Assembly (NCBI GenBank): GCA_003171255.1
Contig: PMYK01000047.1
Span: forward strand, 1,083-51,938
Source: Chloroflexota bacterium
GTDB taxonomy: Bacteria > Chloroflexota > Limnocylindria > Limnocylindrales > CSP1-4
Reading direction: 5' to 3'
Length of the DNA: 50,856 bases
Shown here: positions 1-8,979 of the stretch, piece after piece
Layout of the letters: each line of letters starts with the position of its first letter
How positions within the stretch are numbered: position 1 is the first letter of the stretch
The notes under the pieces: model-generated
The model's database searches: none
Told to the model about the DNA's origin: nothing
Seen by the model: the letters and a program-made list of their open reading frames with translations, nothing else
Made by a program: the position numbers and the translations under genes

Positions 1-1
1 C

Positions 2-817
2 ACCTACGCCAGCGGCAACGGCTACGTTCCCGCCGATCCGGCGACCCGTGTCCTCGACACCCGCAACAACACGGGTTGGGCGGGCAAGCTCTCCGCCGGC
101 CTCCCGGCTACCTTCCTCGTCGGCGCTGATAACCCCTGCGAAGGCAGCAGCCATTTGCGCGCTGTCACGGGCAACCTCACCGTTACCAATGCGACCAGCG
201 GCTGGGCGCTCTTCCTTGGGCCAGTCGCCCAGGCGCTTCCCACAAGCTCGACGATCAACTTCACCGGTGGTCAGATCGTGGCCAACGGCGTGACCGTCGG
301 CGTGGGCCCGTCCAATAGCCTGTCCGCGACCTACATCTCCACGCCCGGCAACACGCTCGATCTCGTCTTCGACGTGACCGGCTACTACTGCAACAACGGC
401 GGCGCGGCTTACGAGCCGGTTGCTCCAACGCGTCTTCTCGATACCCGCGTCGGCAACGGCTACTCCTTCCCGCTGTCCGCCAACCATCCTCAGTCCTTCC
501 AGGTTGCCGGTCGTGGCGGCGTCTACATCGGCGCAGTCGCCGTTACGGGCAACGTCACCGTGGTCAACGAGACCAACGGCTGGGCGGTCTATGTTGGTGC
601 AGAACCGGCTGCGATCCCGCCCACTTCTAACCTCAACTTCCTCACGGGCGACATCATCGCCAACGGAATGACCTCGGCTCTACATTCCTACTACCCAATC
701 GTCGCCGGAGAATTTGGTCAGCTGAACGCGACCTACATCTCCACGGCTGGCAACACGACCGATCTGGTCTTCGATGTCAGCGGCTACTTCTTCTATACCA
801 CCTCCAGTATGGGGTAG
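2..817 (+). CDS. Secreted surface-module protein, 3' part only
   Basis: The frame is open from the window edge, so only the C-terminal 271 residues are visible. They make two tandem beta-type modules. Each starts with a PATRVLDTR or PTRLLDTR motif and ends with DLVFDVTGY or DLVFDVSGYF, and each holds LTVTN/VTVVNET and ANG-type motifs at the same spacing. The same module occurs three times each in the protease at 987 and the SpoIID protein at 3780. It resembles the repeated PARLLDTR...DVVGYF domain of secreted actinobacterial proteins, where it is usually a C-terminal accessory domain. The enzymatic or anchoring N-terminus lies outside the window. An excellent terminator follows at once. A role as a secreted, wall-exposed adhesive or binding protein is inferred from the module only. 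Confidence 0.85.
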   Translation, partial: TYASGNGYVPADPATRVLDTRNNTGWAGKLSAGLPATFLVGADNPCEGSSHLRAVTGNLTVTNATSGWALFLGPVAQALPTSSTINFTGGQIVANGVTVGVGPSNSLSATYISTPGNTLDLVFDVTGYYCNNGGAAYEPVAPTRLLDTRVGNGYSFPLSANHPQSFQVAGRGGVYIGAVAVTGNVTVVNETNGWAVYVGAEPAAIPPTSNLNFLTGDIIANGMTSALHSYYPIVAGEFGQLNATYISTAGNTTDLVFDVSGYFFYTTSSMG

Positions 818-858
818 CTCATAGGGAGACGGCCGCTAAGTAATCGACCGGCTCCACT

Positions 859-913
859 ATCCGGCGGCGTGAGGACACAAAGGTTGTGTCCCTTACGCCG
901 CCGGATGCTTTTT
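859..913 (+). terminator. Rho-independent terminator
   Basis: A 12-bp outer stem (859-870 with 895-906, CCGGCGGCGT core) encloses an 8-bp inner hairpin (873-880 with 884-891, loop AGG). A run of five T (909-913) follows. It lies 42 bases after the stop of the first gene and before the protease gene, so it should separate the two transcripts. Confidence 0.9.
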
Positions 914-986
914 AAGCCCGGCGCCGCCATCCGAGCGGGAATACGTGGCGGGTCGTGGATCGTCGGGCAGTGCTGAGGAGCCAGAG

Positions 987-3449
987 ATGGTCCGGATCTC
1001 GAGGATGACGCGACGGATATCGATGGCCATCGTCCTGGGCGCTCTGGCAGCTCAGTTCTTCGGAACGGTGCCGTCGGTGGCGGGCTCAGTCGGAAAGCAG
1101 AGCGCCAACGTAGAAGGCGTCTGCCCTTCGGCAAGTCCTGGCAACGCTCAATGTCTCGCCATTCTTCGCACCGATATGGCGGCGCGTCCCGCATCGGCGG
1201 TTTCAGCCCTGGCGCCGCCACCCGGATACGGTCCTGCCGATCTTCAGAGCGCCTACGCACTTCCGTCTGGGAGCGCGGGCGCCGGGCTGACGGTCGCCGT
1301 GGTCGACGCATTCGACCTGCCGACGGCAGAGTCCGATCTCGCGGTCTATCGAAGCCAGTTTGGTCTGCCCCCATGCACAACCGCCAACGGTTGCTTCCGA
1401 AAGGTGGACCAGAACGGCGGGAGTAGCTATCCGGCTGCCAACAAGAACTGGGGAGCGGAGATCGCTCTGGATATCGAGATGGTCTCCGCCACATGCCCTA
1501 ACTGCAAGATAGTGCTCGTCGAGGCCAATGGCACCAGCCTCTCCGACCTGGGAGTGGCGGTCAATGCCGCGGTGTCGCTGGGCGCGGTCGCCGTGTCGAA
1601 CAGCTATGGCGGTCCCGAGTGGAGCGGTGAAACCAGCTCCGACGCGTACTACAACCACCCGGGCGTGGCGATCACTGCCGCTACCGGTGACTGCGGCTAC
1701 AACTGCACCGGCGTCTACAAGGCGTCTGTCTACAACAGTGTCCAATACCCGGCGGCTTCACCGTATGTGGTCGCAGTCGGCGGCACCAGCCTGACGCGCG
1801 ACGGGAGCGCCCGTGGCTGGACCGAGTCGGCCTGGGGTAACGCCGATGGCGGAGCGGGCAGTGGCTGCTCCCTGTACGAGCCAAAGCCATCCTGGCAGTC
1901 AGACACCTGGTGCGCGAATAGAACCCAAGCCGATGTCTCCGCCGTCGCCGATCCCTTGACTGGCGTGGCCATGTACGACCCCGACTACGGCGGCTGGCAA
2001 GTCGCGGGTGGCACCAGCGCCGCGTCGCCGATCATCGCCGCGACCTTTGCTCTCGCCGGCAGTCCGGCGGCCGGAACCTATCCGGCGAGCTACCTGTACG
2101 GAGATTCCGCCGGCTTGAACGACGTCGTCGGTGGCAACAATGACGTCACCTGGAATAACTGTACCGTCACGAACCTCTGCAACGGTGTTGCCGGCTACGA
2201 CGGTCCGACGGGGCTGGGCACACCGAATGGCACGGCCGCCTTCACTGCCCCAGCCGCCCTTCCTCCGGTCGGACCAGGCCCCCTTCCTCCGGTCCCTACC
2301 GGTGCCACATACCACCCAATCACGCCGGCCCGCGTCCTCGACAGCCGTGACGGCAACGGCCTCATGGCGCCGTTGTCCGCCAACACTCCGGCCACGTTCC
2401 AGGTCGGCAGCCTGGGCGGCGTGCCTTCCAACGCGACGGCTGTCACCGGCAACGTCACCGTGGTCAACGAGACCAGCTCCTGGGCCGTCTACCTCGGACC
2501 AGATCCGATTGCGAGCCCGACGAGCTCGACGATCAACTTCACCGCGGGTCAGGTCAGGGCCAACGGCCTGACCGTCGCTCTATCCGCCACCGGCAGCCTG
2601 AGCGCCACCTACATCTCGACGGCCGGCAACACGACCGATCTCGTCTTCGACGTGACCGGCTACTTCACGCCCGATGCGAGTGGCGCCACCTACCACCCGA
2701 TGGCGCCTGCCCGCCTGCTCGACACCCGCTCCGGCAACGGCCTCTCCGGCAAGCTGTCCGCGAACACCCCGGCCACCTTCGCGGTCACCGGCCGTGGCAG
2801 CGTTCCCGTGGGCGCTACCGCAGTCACGGGCAACCTCACCGTGGTCAACGAGACCAGCTCCTGGGCCGTCTACCTCGGACCATATCCGATTGCGAGCCCG
2901 ACGAGCTCGACGATCAACTTCACGGCAGGCGACATCCTGGCCAACGGCCTGGCCGTTGCTCTTAGCCCGGCCGGCACTCTGAGCGCGACCTACATCTCGA
3001 CCGCCGGCAACACGACCGACCTGGTATTCGACGTGACCGGCTACTTCACGGCCGATGCCAGCGGCGCCGAGTACGTGGCCGTTGCCCCTGCCCGCCTGCT
3101 GGACACCAGATCCAGCAACGGCCTCTCGGGCAAGCTGTCAGCCAACACGCCCCGAACGTTCGCGGTGAGCGGCCGTGGCGACGTTCCTGCGGGCGCCACG
3201 GCCGTCACGGGCAACGTCACCGTGGTCAACGAGACCAGCGCCTGGGCGGTCTTCCTCGGACCATCTCCGATCGCGAGCCCGGCTAGCTCAACGATCAACT
3301 TCAAGGCGGGCGATACCTTAGCCAACGGGCTGACCGTTGGCCTTGGTTCAGGTGGCAGCCTGAGCGGCACCCTGAGCGCGACCTACATGTCCTCTGCCGG
3401 CAATACGACCGACCTGGTATTCGACGTGACCGGCTACTTCACGCCGTAG
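987..3449 (+). CDS. Sedolisin-family (S53) serine peptidase with three C-terminal surface modules
   Basis: Secreted acid-type endopeptidase of 820 residues. I chose ATG 987 because GAGGAG lies 6 bases upstream; a GTG at 945 is in frame but has no such site. A Met-Arg-rich start and a hydrophobic stretch (about residues 10-33) form a signal peptide. The S53 catalytic set is present: Glu158 and Asp162 in GAEIALDIEM, oxyanion Asp235 in TGDCG, and Ser344 in GGTSAASP. No long activation propeptide of the kumamolisin kind is seen, so it is a short-form sedolisin. Residues from about 439 onward are three modules of about 127 residues (nt 2301, 2682, 3063). The module also occurs in both neighbours, which suggests a shared location on the cell surface. 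Substrate unknown. Confidence 0.9.
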   Translation: MVRISRMTRRISMAIVLGALAAQFFGTVPSVAGSVGKQSANVEGVCPSASPGNAQCLAILRTDMAARPASAVSALAPPPGYGPADLQSAYALPSGSAGAGLTVAVVDAFDLPTAESDLAVYRSQFGLPPCTTANGCFRKVDQNGGSSYPAANKNWGAEIALDIEMVSATCPNCKIVLVEANGTSLSDLGVAVNAAVSLGAVAVSNSYGGPEWSGETSSDAYYNHPGVAITAATGDCGYNCTGVYKASVYNSVQYPAASPYVVAVGGTSLTRDGSARGWTESAWGNADGGAGSGCSLYEPKPSWQSDTWCANRTQADVSAVADPLTGVAMYDPDYGGWQVAGGTSAASPIIAATFALAGSPAAGTYPASYLYGDSAGLNDVVGGNNDVTWNNCTVTNLCNGVAGYDGPTGLGTPNGTAAFTAPAALPPVGPGPLPPVPTGATYHPITPARVLDSRDGNGLMAPLSANTPATFQVGSLGGVPSNATAVTGNVTVVNETSSWAVYLGPDPIASPTSSTINFTAGQVRANGLTVALSATGSLSATYISTAGNTTDLVFDVTGYFTPDASGATYHPMAPARLLDTRSGNGLSGKLSANTPATFAVTGRGSVPVGATAVTGNLTVVNETSSWAVYLGPYPIASPTSSTINFTAGDILANGLAVALSPAGTLSATYISTAGNTTDLVFDVTGYFTADASGAEYVAVAPARLLDTRSSNGLSGKLSANTPRTFAVSGRGDVPAGATAVTGNVTVVNETSAWAVFLGPSPIASPASSTINFKAGDTLANGLTVGLGSGGSLSGTLSATYMSSAGNTTDLVFDVTGYFTP

Positions 3450-3453
3450 CGGG

Positions 3454-3538
3454 CCACAGTTGAGGGCGCCGCGCCGCATCAACTGATTCCCACCCAGGGT
3501 GTGCGCACCCGCTCCGCATGCGACGTTGGTTCCCTGTG
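3454..3538 (-). pseudogene. Relic of a SpoIID-type gene (C-terminal fragment)
   Basis: Read on the minus strand, this piece encodes [15 protein letters not shown] and ALNCG, close to [15 protein letters not shown] and ALNCA in the intact gene at 3780-5900. The DNA match runs over about 85 bases and has small insertions that break the frame. One breakpoint lies within a few bases of the protease stop at 3449. No start, signal peptide or remaining domain is present, so it is a dead fragment of a second copy. The rest of the gap from 3450 to 3771 holds no other gene I can support. Confidence 0.7.
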
Positions 3539-3771
3539 TTGCGACGACCGATTGCGTCCAGGTCCCCACCCATGGCCGGGTCAGATGGTCGTCGCCGGGC
3601 AACTGCGCTCGAGTGTTCCGGCAAGAAGCGGCCCCACTCCTCGAACGGCCAGTGGCTGGAAGCCGGTATCGTCGAGCGGGGCAAAGCCGAGTTCATCGAC
3701 GATCACAAGGGTCGCCCCGCAGCAGGCCCTAAATGAGACGGCAGCGAGCGGACCGCCGATGCGAGCCGGCG

Positions 3772-3792
3772 CTTCACGCCTACGGCGTGAAG
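3772..3792 (-). terminator. Hairpin over the 3' end of the SpoIID gene
   Basis: A perfect 9-bp stem (CTTCACGCC with GGCGTGAAG, loop TAC) includes the last codons and the stop of the minus-strand gene. There is no T-run on the downstream side, so termination without Rho is uncertain. It could also protect the 3' end of the transcript. Confidence 0.5.
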
Positions 3793-5900
3793 TAGCCAGT
3801 CACGTCGAAGACGAGATCGGTGGTTTTGCCGGCGGTCGAGATGTAGGTGGCGGATAGGGTGCCGGTCGCACTCAGGGCGACGGTCAGGCCGTTGGCCTTG
3901 ACGTCACCCGTGACGAAGTTGATCGTCGAGCTAGTCGGGCTCGCAATCGGATCTGGTCCTATATAGATAGCCCAGCCCGAGCTCGAGCCTGTGACCGTGA
4001 GGTTGCCCGTGACTGCGGTGGCGCCCGCGGGAACGCCGCCACCGCCGGTGACCGCGAAGGTGGCCGGGGTGTTCGCGGACAGCTTGCCGGAGAGACCGTT
4101 GCCGGCTCTGGTGTCGAGCAGGCGGGCGGGAGCGAGCGGGTGGTATGTAGCGCCACTCGCATCGGGCGTGAAGTAGCCGGTGACGTCGAAGACGAGATCG
4201 GTGGTTTTGCCGGCGGTCGAGATGTAGGTGGCGGATAGGCTGCCGGTGGCACTCAGGGCGACGGTCAGGCCGTTGGCCAGGATGTCGCCCGCCCTGAAGT
4301 TTATCGTCGAGCTAGTCGGACTCGCTACTGGATCTGGCCCTAGATAGATAGCCCAGCCAGAGCTGGAGCCTGTGACCGTGAGGTTGCCCGTGACTGCGGT
4401 GGCGCCCGCGGGAACGCCGCCACGGCCGGTGACCGCGAAGGTGGCCGGCTTGTTTGCCGACAGCTTGCCGGAGAGACCGTTGCCGGCTCTGGTGTCGAGC
4501 AGGCGGGCGGGAGCGAGCGGGTGGTATGTGGCGCCACTCGCATCGGGTGTGAAGTAGCCGGTCACGTCGAAGACGAGATCGGTCGTGTTGCCGGCGGTCG
4601 AGATGTAGGTGGCGGATAGGGTGCCGGTCGCACTCAGAGCGACGGTCAGGCCATTGGCCAGGATGTCGCCCGCCTTGAAGTTGATCGTCGAGCTAGTCGG
4701 GCTCGGATTCGAATCGGGTCCTAGATAGATAGCCCAGCCCGCGCTCGAGCCTGTGACCGTTAGGTTGCCTGTGAGGCCGGTAGCGCCGGTCGGAACGCCG
4801 CCACGGCCGGTTACCTGGAACGTGGCGGGCGCGTTGGCCGACAGCTTGCCGGAGAGGCCGTTGCCGGAGCGGGTGTCGAGCAGGCGGGCGGGAGCGAGCG
4901 GGTGGTATGTGGCACCGGCTACGGTCGTCGGGGTGACGCTATTTGAAGCGACTGAGGCAGGCCCTGTCCCAGCGGCATTCGTCGCGGTCACGATGAAGGT
5001 GTAGGCCGTGCCATTCACCAGCCCACCGACCGCGCAGCTCAAGGCGACCGGCGTTGTGCAGGTCCACCCATCGGGCGTCGACGTCGCGGTATAGGCGGTA
5101 ATCGCCGAGCCACCGTCGGAGGCCGGCGCGGACCAACTCACCTGTGCGGAAGCGTCATGACCAACCGCCGTCACACTCGTCGGAGCGTCCGGTGGCGTTG
5201 GGGCTCCTTGTATCACCAACCCGGGGCCATAGTAGATTTCGAGGATCTGCTCGCCTGTGTTTCCGGCGATGGCACAGTTGAGGGCACTGTGCTGCATCAG
5301 GTAGTTCCCCAGCGTGTGCGCATCCGCTCCGCAGGCGACGTTGGTTCCCGGTCGGTAGCCGGTGAACACAAAGACGCCACCCTTCGAGATCGACTCGGAC
5401 CAGGTGCTCTCGACGGCCTGGACGTGGCTGGCGGCTGGTGTGTACGTTCCGGGCTGGTAGATCTGGTCGTTGTTGTTGTCCACGACGTCATAACAGCCGC
5501 CCGTGCCGCTTCCACCTCGCCAGTGCATCGCGTAGTACCAGGCGTACTGCTTGATGGCTACCGCTCCGGCCCTGAGTGACTCCAAGGACCATGTGGAGGG
5601 CCACTCCGCAGCCATTACGACCTTGACGTAGGTCTTGAAGTCGACCATCTCGACCACTCCAGTCCCAGTTCGCAGGACCCGGATCGTGGGTGGCGGCATG
5701 GTCGTACTGGACCAACCCGTGCAAGTGGCCGCGTGCACGATGGGTGGACTCGCGACCGACGGCAACCAGATAGCCACGGCGAGCAGAGCCGCCGGTACGA
5801 GCCGGCGCAAGCGGGGGCGGTACGCTGCCTTGCCTGGCAAGGCTGCCACGGCTACGGCCAGTCCGAGCCGGAGCGGCGGCACCGACGAGCGGTTGAACAT
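3780..5900 (-). CDS. SpoIID/LytB-domain surface protein with Fn3 and three surface modules
   Basis: A 706-residue exported protein. ATG 5900 is preferred because GAGGA lies 5 bases upstream; longer frames reach 6200 but lack such a site. An Arg-rich segment followed by a hydrophobic stretch (about residues 33-51) forms a signal peptide or anchor. Residues about 60-235 match the SpoIID/LytB family ([42 protein letters not shown]). In sporulating Firmicutes SpoIID cuts peptidoglycan glycan strands, but the family also occurs in non-sporulators as wall-remodelling proteins. A fibronectin type III domain (about 245-335) and three 127-residue modules follow (nt 4536-4916, 4155-4535, 3783-4154). 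No other sporulation gene is in the window. The three modules are very alike at DNA level, so recombination between them is likely. Confidence 0.88.
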   Translation of the reverse strand: MFNRSSVPPLRLGLAVAVAALPGKAAYRPRLRRLVPAALLAVAIWLPSVASPPIVHAATCTGWSSTTMPPPTIRVLRTGTGVVEMVDFKTYVKVVMAAEWPSTWSLESLRAGAVAIKQYAWYYAMHWRGGSGTGGCYDVVDNNNDQIYQPGTYTPAASHVQAVESTWSESISKGGVFVFTGYRPGTNVACGADAHTLGNYLMQHSALNCAIAGNTGEQILEIYYGPGLVIQGAPTPPDAPTSVTAVGHDASAQVSWSAPASDGGSAITAYTATSTPDGWTCTTPVALSCAVGGLVNGTAYTFIVTATNAAGTGPASVASNSVTPTTVAGATYHPLAPARLLDTRSGNGLSGKLSANAPATFQVTGRGGVPTGATGLTGNLTVTGSSAGWAIYLGPDSNPSPTSSTINFKAGDILANGLTVALSATGTLSATYISTAGNTTDLVFDVTGYFTPDASGATYHPLAPARLLDTRAGNGLSGKLSANKPATFAVTGRGGVPAGATAVTGNLTVTGSSSGWAIYLGPDPVASPTSSTINFRAGDILANGLTVALSATGSLSATYISTAGKTTDLVFDVTGYFTPDASGATYHPLAPARLLDTRAGNGLSGKLSANTPATFAVTGGGGVPAGATAVTGNLTVTGSSSGWAIYIGPDPIASPTSSTINFVTGDVKANGLTVALSATGTLSATYISTAGKTTDLVFDVTGYFTP

Positions 5901-5973
5901 GACGGTCCTCATCCGATCGCGCAACGCCAGATTGCCCAGCCCGGGCAAGCGACGATCCGCACGATTCGCTCTG

Positions 5974-6011
5974 GTTGACGAAACGACTGACAAGTTGGCG
6001 AAGCGACTGAC
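5974..6011 (-). repeat. Two 18-bp direct repeats with 20-bp period upstream of the SpoIID gene
   Basis: Two 18-base copies (5974-5991 and 5994-6011) differ at only two positions. The second runs into a small palindrome, CTGACGGCGTCAG, at 6007-6019. They lie 74-111 bases upstream of the chosen ATG. A 20-bp period places both copies on the same face of the helix, as in tandem operators. The remainder of 5901-6157 holds no gene I can support. Confidence 0.55.
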
Positions 6012-6157
6012 GGCGTCAGCCCGCAGGCTGTCGAACGATAGATGCGCCCCTATCTTGGGCAGGACTCCGGTTCCAATCCTAGCATCGGGCTGCTTGTGCC
6101 TGTCGCTTTGCCCGCCGCGGGCCGAGCGTGCATGCGGCAACCCCCCAAGCCAGAACC

Positions 6158-6327
6158 CTAGGAGGTGGGCGCGGTCCTTCGAAGGAACCCACTCCGGCAA
6201 TAGGTAGTCGCCAGGCGCTCGTAGCTTCGGTCTACCTCGAAGTCCGGGTGGGCCGTCAGGAAGTCGCTCACTGCCTCCAGGGTGGACGTGTCGGTCGAGC
6301 TGCCCTCGATGAGGGTGATGCGGCGGC
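6158..6327 (-). pseudogene. Remnant of a CmcI-type (cephalosporin hydroxylase family) gene
   Basis: The minus strand reads LIEGSSTD, then [16 protein letters not shown] and a GFLRR ending at a stop. In CmcI-family proteins the first motif starts the catalytic SAM-like core and the last ones form the C-terminus, separated by about 80 residues. Here the core between them is missing and the upstream reading is unrelated, so the gene has an internal deletion and no N-terminus. It lies just downstream of the CDP-sugar operon on the same strand. Such genes often sit in sugar-modification operons, so it was probably once the last gene of that operon. No further gene lies between here and 6392. Confidence 0.65.
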
Positions 6328-6392
6328 TCGCCGGGTGGCTTTCCCGCTCGCCCTCGGCCGTGCGAACAGGATCAACCTGTCGGGCTGGCTGA

Positions 6393-7301
6393 CTACGGTC
6401 GATTCCTTCGCTGGTTGATCCTGTCACGCGTGGCCCACCAGGCGGTGGTTTCTTGGATTCCTTGCGGCAGGTCGTAGCGCGGCCGCCACCCGGTGGACAG
6501 CAGCGCGGCTGGATCGCCGGTGGCGGGCCAGGCCATCGTCTCGGAACCCGCCAGGGCCCCGATCCGGAGCAGGGCCGGCTTGCCGGTCGCCCGGGCGATC
6601 TCCTCGAAGACGTCCCTGAGCCTCACCGGCATGCCGGTGCATACGTCGACGCGGCCGGTCAGGTCGCTCTCGACGATCCGGCAGAGCGCGTCGGCGACAT
6701 CCGCGACATGCAGATAGTCGCGAGACTGCAGTCCGTCGGTCACGTCGATCTGCTCGCCGCGAAGGAGCGATCGGGTGACCATTGGGATGACCCGCCGCTC
6801 ATCTTCCCAGGGCCCGTAGAGGTAGTGGATGTGAGCGCAGGCCGCGCTCATCGATCCCTCGGCGAAACCGCCGGCAAGGTGGTGCTGGGCCGCTTTTGCC
6901 GCCGCGTAGATCGTGGGTGCGGGAGTATCCAGATTCTCGAGGCACGTGCCGGCCACCACCACGCGGCGGCATGTGCCGCCCCGGGCCAGCGCCTCGAGGA
7001 GGTTGATCCCACCCCGAAGCGAGGTGAGGTTCTCCGGCACCGCGCGCAGGTACGACCGCGGCTCGGCGTACCAGGCCAGGTGAATGGCTGCGTCCGGCGC
7101 GATCGACCCGATGGCGTCGCGAACCCAGCTCGCGTCGGCCAGGTCGCCCTCGAGCAGCTCCAGTTGCGACGCGACGTCGGCGATCCGGTAGCGGGACGCG
7201 CCCGGCAGAGTCATGGCGTGCACTTCGACGCCTCGGTCGATCAGCGCTCGTGCGACGTGCGCCCCGATGAAGCCTGTGGCTCCGGTCAGCAGGATGCGCA
7301 T
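6393..7301 (-). CDS. NAD(P)-dependent sugar epimerase/reductase (extended SDR)
   Basis: A 302-residue protein starting at ATG 7301, whose first base overlaps the stop of the upstream cupin gene (TGATG). It has the Rossmann motif GATGFIG at residues 7-13 and the catalytic Tyr-Lys pair in IYAAAKAA, with a Thr-rich strand VVVAGT before it. It belongs to the extended SDR family that reduces or epimerises nucleotide sugars. As last intact gene of the five-gene CDP-sugar operon it is best explained as the 4-ketoreductase that finishes the sugar. Exact stereochemistry cannot be read from sequence. Confidence 0.85.
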   Translation of the reverse strand: MRILLTGATGFIGAHVARALIDRGVEVHAMTLPGASRYRIADVASQLELLEGDLADASWVRDAIGSIAPDAAIHLAWYAEPRSYLRAVPENLTSLRGGINLLEALARGGTCRRVVVAGTCLENLDTPAPTIYAAAKAAQHHLAGGFAEGSMSAACAHIHYLYGPWEDERRVIPMVTRSLLRGEQIDVTDGLQSRDYLHVADVADALCRIVESDLTGRVDVCTGMPVRLRDVFEEIARATGKPALLRIGALAGSETMAWPATGDPAALLSTGWRPRYDLPQGIQETTAWWATRDRINQRRNRP

Positions 7302-7750
7302 CAATGCTGGCGGACTTCCCAGTCGTAGGGAATGTCGTTGTCGAACGGGTCGAGGCGGATCGAGCGGCTCGGGTCGTGGGGGTGCGTGCAGCAGTTGGCG
7401 ACGATCGCGGTCTCGCTGCCCAGGCCCTTGAAGCCATTCCACACGCCCGGCGGAATCTGCACGAGGCTGTGGTTGTCCGGGCCCAGGAAGATCTCCATGA
7501 GCTCGCCCTTGGTGGGCGACCCTTCTCTGTCGTCGAACAGGACGAGCTTTATGCGGCCGTGGATGCAGGCGTAGTTGAGGGTCATCTGGGCATGCTTGTG
7601 CCAGCCCTTGACGAGACCCGGGTAGATCGTGGAGAAGTAGATCTCGCCGAACTCGATGAAATGCGGGTCCGTCCGCTTGAGCATGTGCAGGACAGTCCCG
7701 CGCTCGTCCGGGATGCGTTTGAGGGGAACCACGAGCACGCCATCGATCAT
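7301..7750 (-). CDS. RmlC-like cupin, NDP-4-keto-6-deoxyhexose 3,5-epimerase family
   Basis: A 149-residue single-domain cupin. It starts at ATG 7750, two bases after the stop of the methyltransferase gene. The stretch KGWHKHAQMTLNYACIHG corresponds to the RGxHxQ...G core of RmlC-type epimerases, and IPPGVWNGFKGLG matches the second cupin motif. It is shorter than RmlC (about 180 residues). In the operon it would epimerise C3 and/or C5 of a CDP-4-keto-6-deoxy sugar before or after C-methylation. A non-catalytic or isomerase role (FdtA/WxcM type) is possible. Confidence 0.8.
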   Translation of the reverse strand: MIDGVLVVPLKRIPDERGTVLHMLKRTDPHFIEFGEIYFSTIYPGLVKGWHKHAQMTLNYACIHGRIKLVLFDDREGSPTKGELMEIFLGPDNHSLVQIPPGVWNGFKGLGSETAIVANCCTHPHDPSRSIRLDPFDNDIPYDWEVRQH

Positions 7751-7752
7751 CG

Positions 7753-8979
7753 TCACACCAATGTCAGCTTTGGAACCGGAATGATGAACCTGCCACCGAG
7801 GCGCCGGTACTCGGCTTGCTGGGCCAGGATCTCGTCGGCGAAGTTCCAGGCCAGGAGCAGGCACTCCTCCGGCCGCCGGGCCACCAGTTGCTCGGGGCCG
7901 ACGATCGGGATATGCACGCCCGGCATCAGGTAGCCCTGCTTGTAGGGGCTCCGATCGGCTACGAACGAGATCAGGTCCGGGCCGATGTCGAAGGCGTTCA
8001 GAAGCACGGCGCCCTTTGCCGCGGCCCCGTACGCGGCGACGGTATGGCCCTTTGCCCGCAGGTCCTCCAGGGCCGCCCGCAGCTCGCGACCCAGAGCCTC
8101 CACGCGGCCGGCGAAGGCGGCGTAGTACTCGGGGCTGCACAGGCCCACGGCCGTCTCTTCGGCCAGAAGCGAGCGAACGGCTTCGCTGGGCTCGGCCGCT
8201 TCCGAGCGCATGGCGAAGACGCGCAGGGATCCGCCGTGGACCGAGATGCGCTCGACGTCCACGACGGTCAGCCCGTTGCGCTCGAAGACGCGCGACAGGG
8301 CCGTGAGCGAGTGGTAGAAGACGTGCTCGTGATAGATCGTGTCGAACTCGAGCCGCTCCACCAGCTCGCGCAGGTAGGGCGTCTCGATGACGGCGACGCC
8401 GCCCGGCTTGAGGATGCGCGCGATGCCGGCCACGAAACCGTTGAGATCGGGCACGTGGGCGATGACGTTGTTGGCGTGGATCACGTCGGCCGTCCGGCCG
8501 CTGCCGGCCAGCTCGTCTGCCAGGTCGCGGGTGAAGAACTCGGCCAGAGTGGGGACGCCGCGAGCGGTGGCCACCTCGGCCACGTTTCGAGCCGGGTCGA
8601 TGCCCAGGACCGGCACGCCGGCCCGGGCATAGTGCTGCAGCAGATAGCCGTCGTTGCTGGCCAGCTCCACGACCAGGCTGTCGGAACCGAGACTCCGCTC
8701 GGCGATCAGCCGTTCGGCGATCCCGCGGGCGTGCTCGACGAACGCGTCCGAAACCGAGGAGAAGTACGTGTAGTCCCGGAAGAGGAGGTCCGGCGCGACC
8801 GTCTCGGTTATCTGGACCAGCCAGCAGTCGGGGCAGTAGGCCAGCGCCAGCGGGTACCGCGGCTCGGGCCGGCCCAGATCGCTCTCCTCGAGAATGGCGT
8901 TGGCGAGCGGCATGTCCCCAAGGTCGAGCACGACCTCCAGGCCGGATCTTCCGCAACCGCGGCAGGCAGTCGCCTTCAT
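7753..8979 (-). CDS. Sugar C-methyltransferase (class I SAM, Zn-binding N-terminus)
   Basis: A 408-residue protein from ATG 8979, overlapping the dehydratase gene by 4 bases (ATGA). The N-terminus carries CRGCG (residues 5-9) and a second pair CPDC, the zinc-binding domain of the TylC3/NovU C-methyltransferase group. Motif I for SAM is LVVELASNDGYLLQHY. A long C-terminal domain follows, as in that family. Known members methylate C3 or C5 of NDP-4-keto-6-deoxy sugars. With the CDP-glucose dehydratase upstream, the substrate should be CDP-4-keto-6-deoxyglucose, giving a branched-chain 6-deoxy sugar. Confidence 0.87.
   Translation of the reverse strand: MKATACRGCGRSGLEVVLDLGDMPLANAILEESDLGRPEPRYPLALAYCPDCWLVQITETVAPDLLFRDYTYFSSVSDAFVEHARGIAERLIAERSLGSDSLVVELASNDGYLLQHYARAGVPVLGIDPARNVAEVATARGVPTLAEFFTRDLADELAGSGRTADVIHANNVIAHVPDLNGFVAGIARILKPGGVAVIETPYLRELVERLEFDTIYHEHVFYHSLTALSRVFERNGLTVVDVERISVHGGSLRVFAMRSEAAEPSEAVRSLLAEETAVGLCSPEYYAAFAGRVEALGRELRAALEDLRAKGHTVAAYGAAAKGAVLLNAFDIGPDLISFVADRSPYKQGYLMPGVHIPIVGPEQLVARRPEECLLLAWNFADEILAQQAEYRRLGGRFIIPVPKLTLV

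Noticed and set aside
3501-3857. 118-codon plus-strand frame between the protease and SpoIID genes
   Set aside because: It is antisense to the SpoIID relic and to the end of the intact SpoIID gene, without its own signals.
3783-4916. Regular DNA repeats that could suggest a CRISPR or satellite array
   Set aside because: They are 381-bp in-frame repeats that encode the protein modules of the SpoIID gene.
3780-5900. Sign of an endospore-forming organism
   Set aside because: SpoIID-domain proteins also occur in non-sporulators, and no other sporulation gene is in the window.
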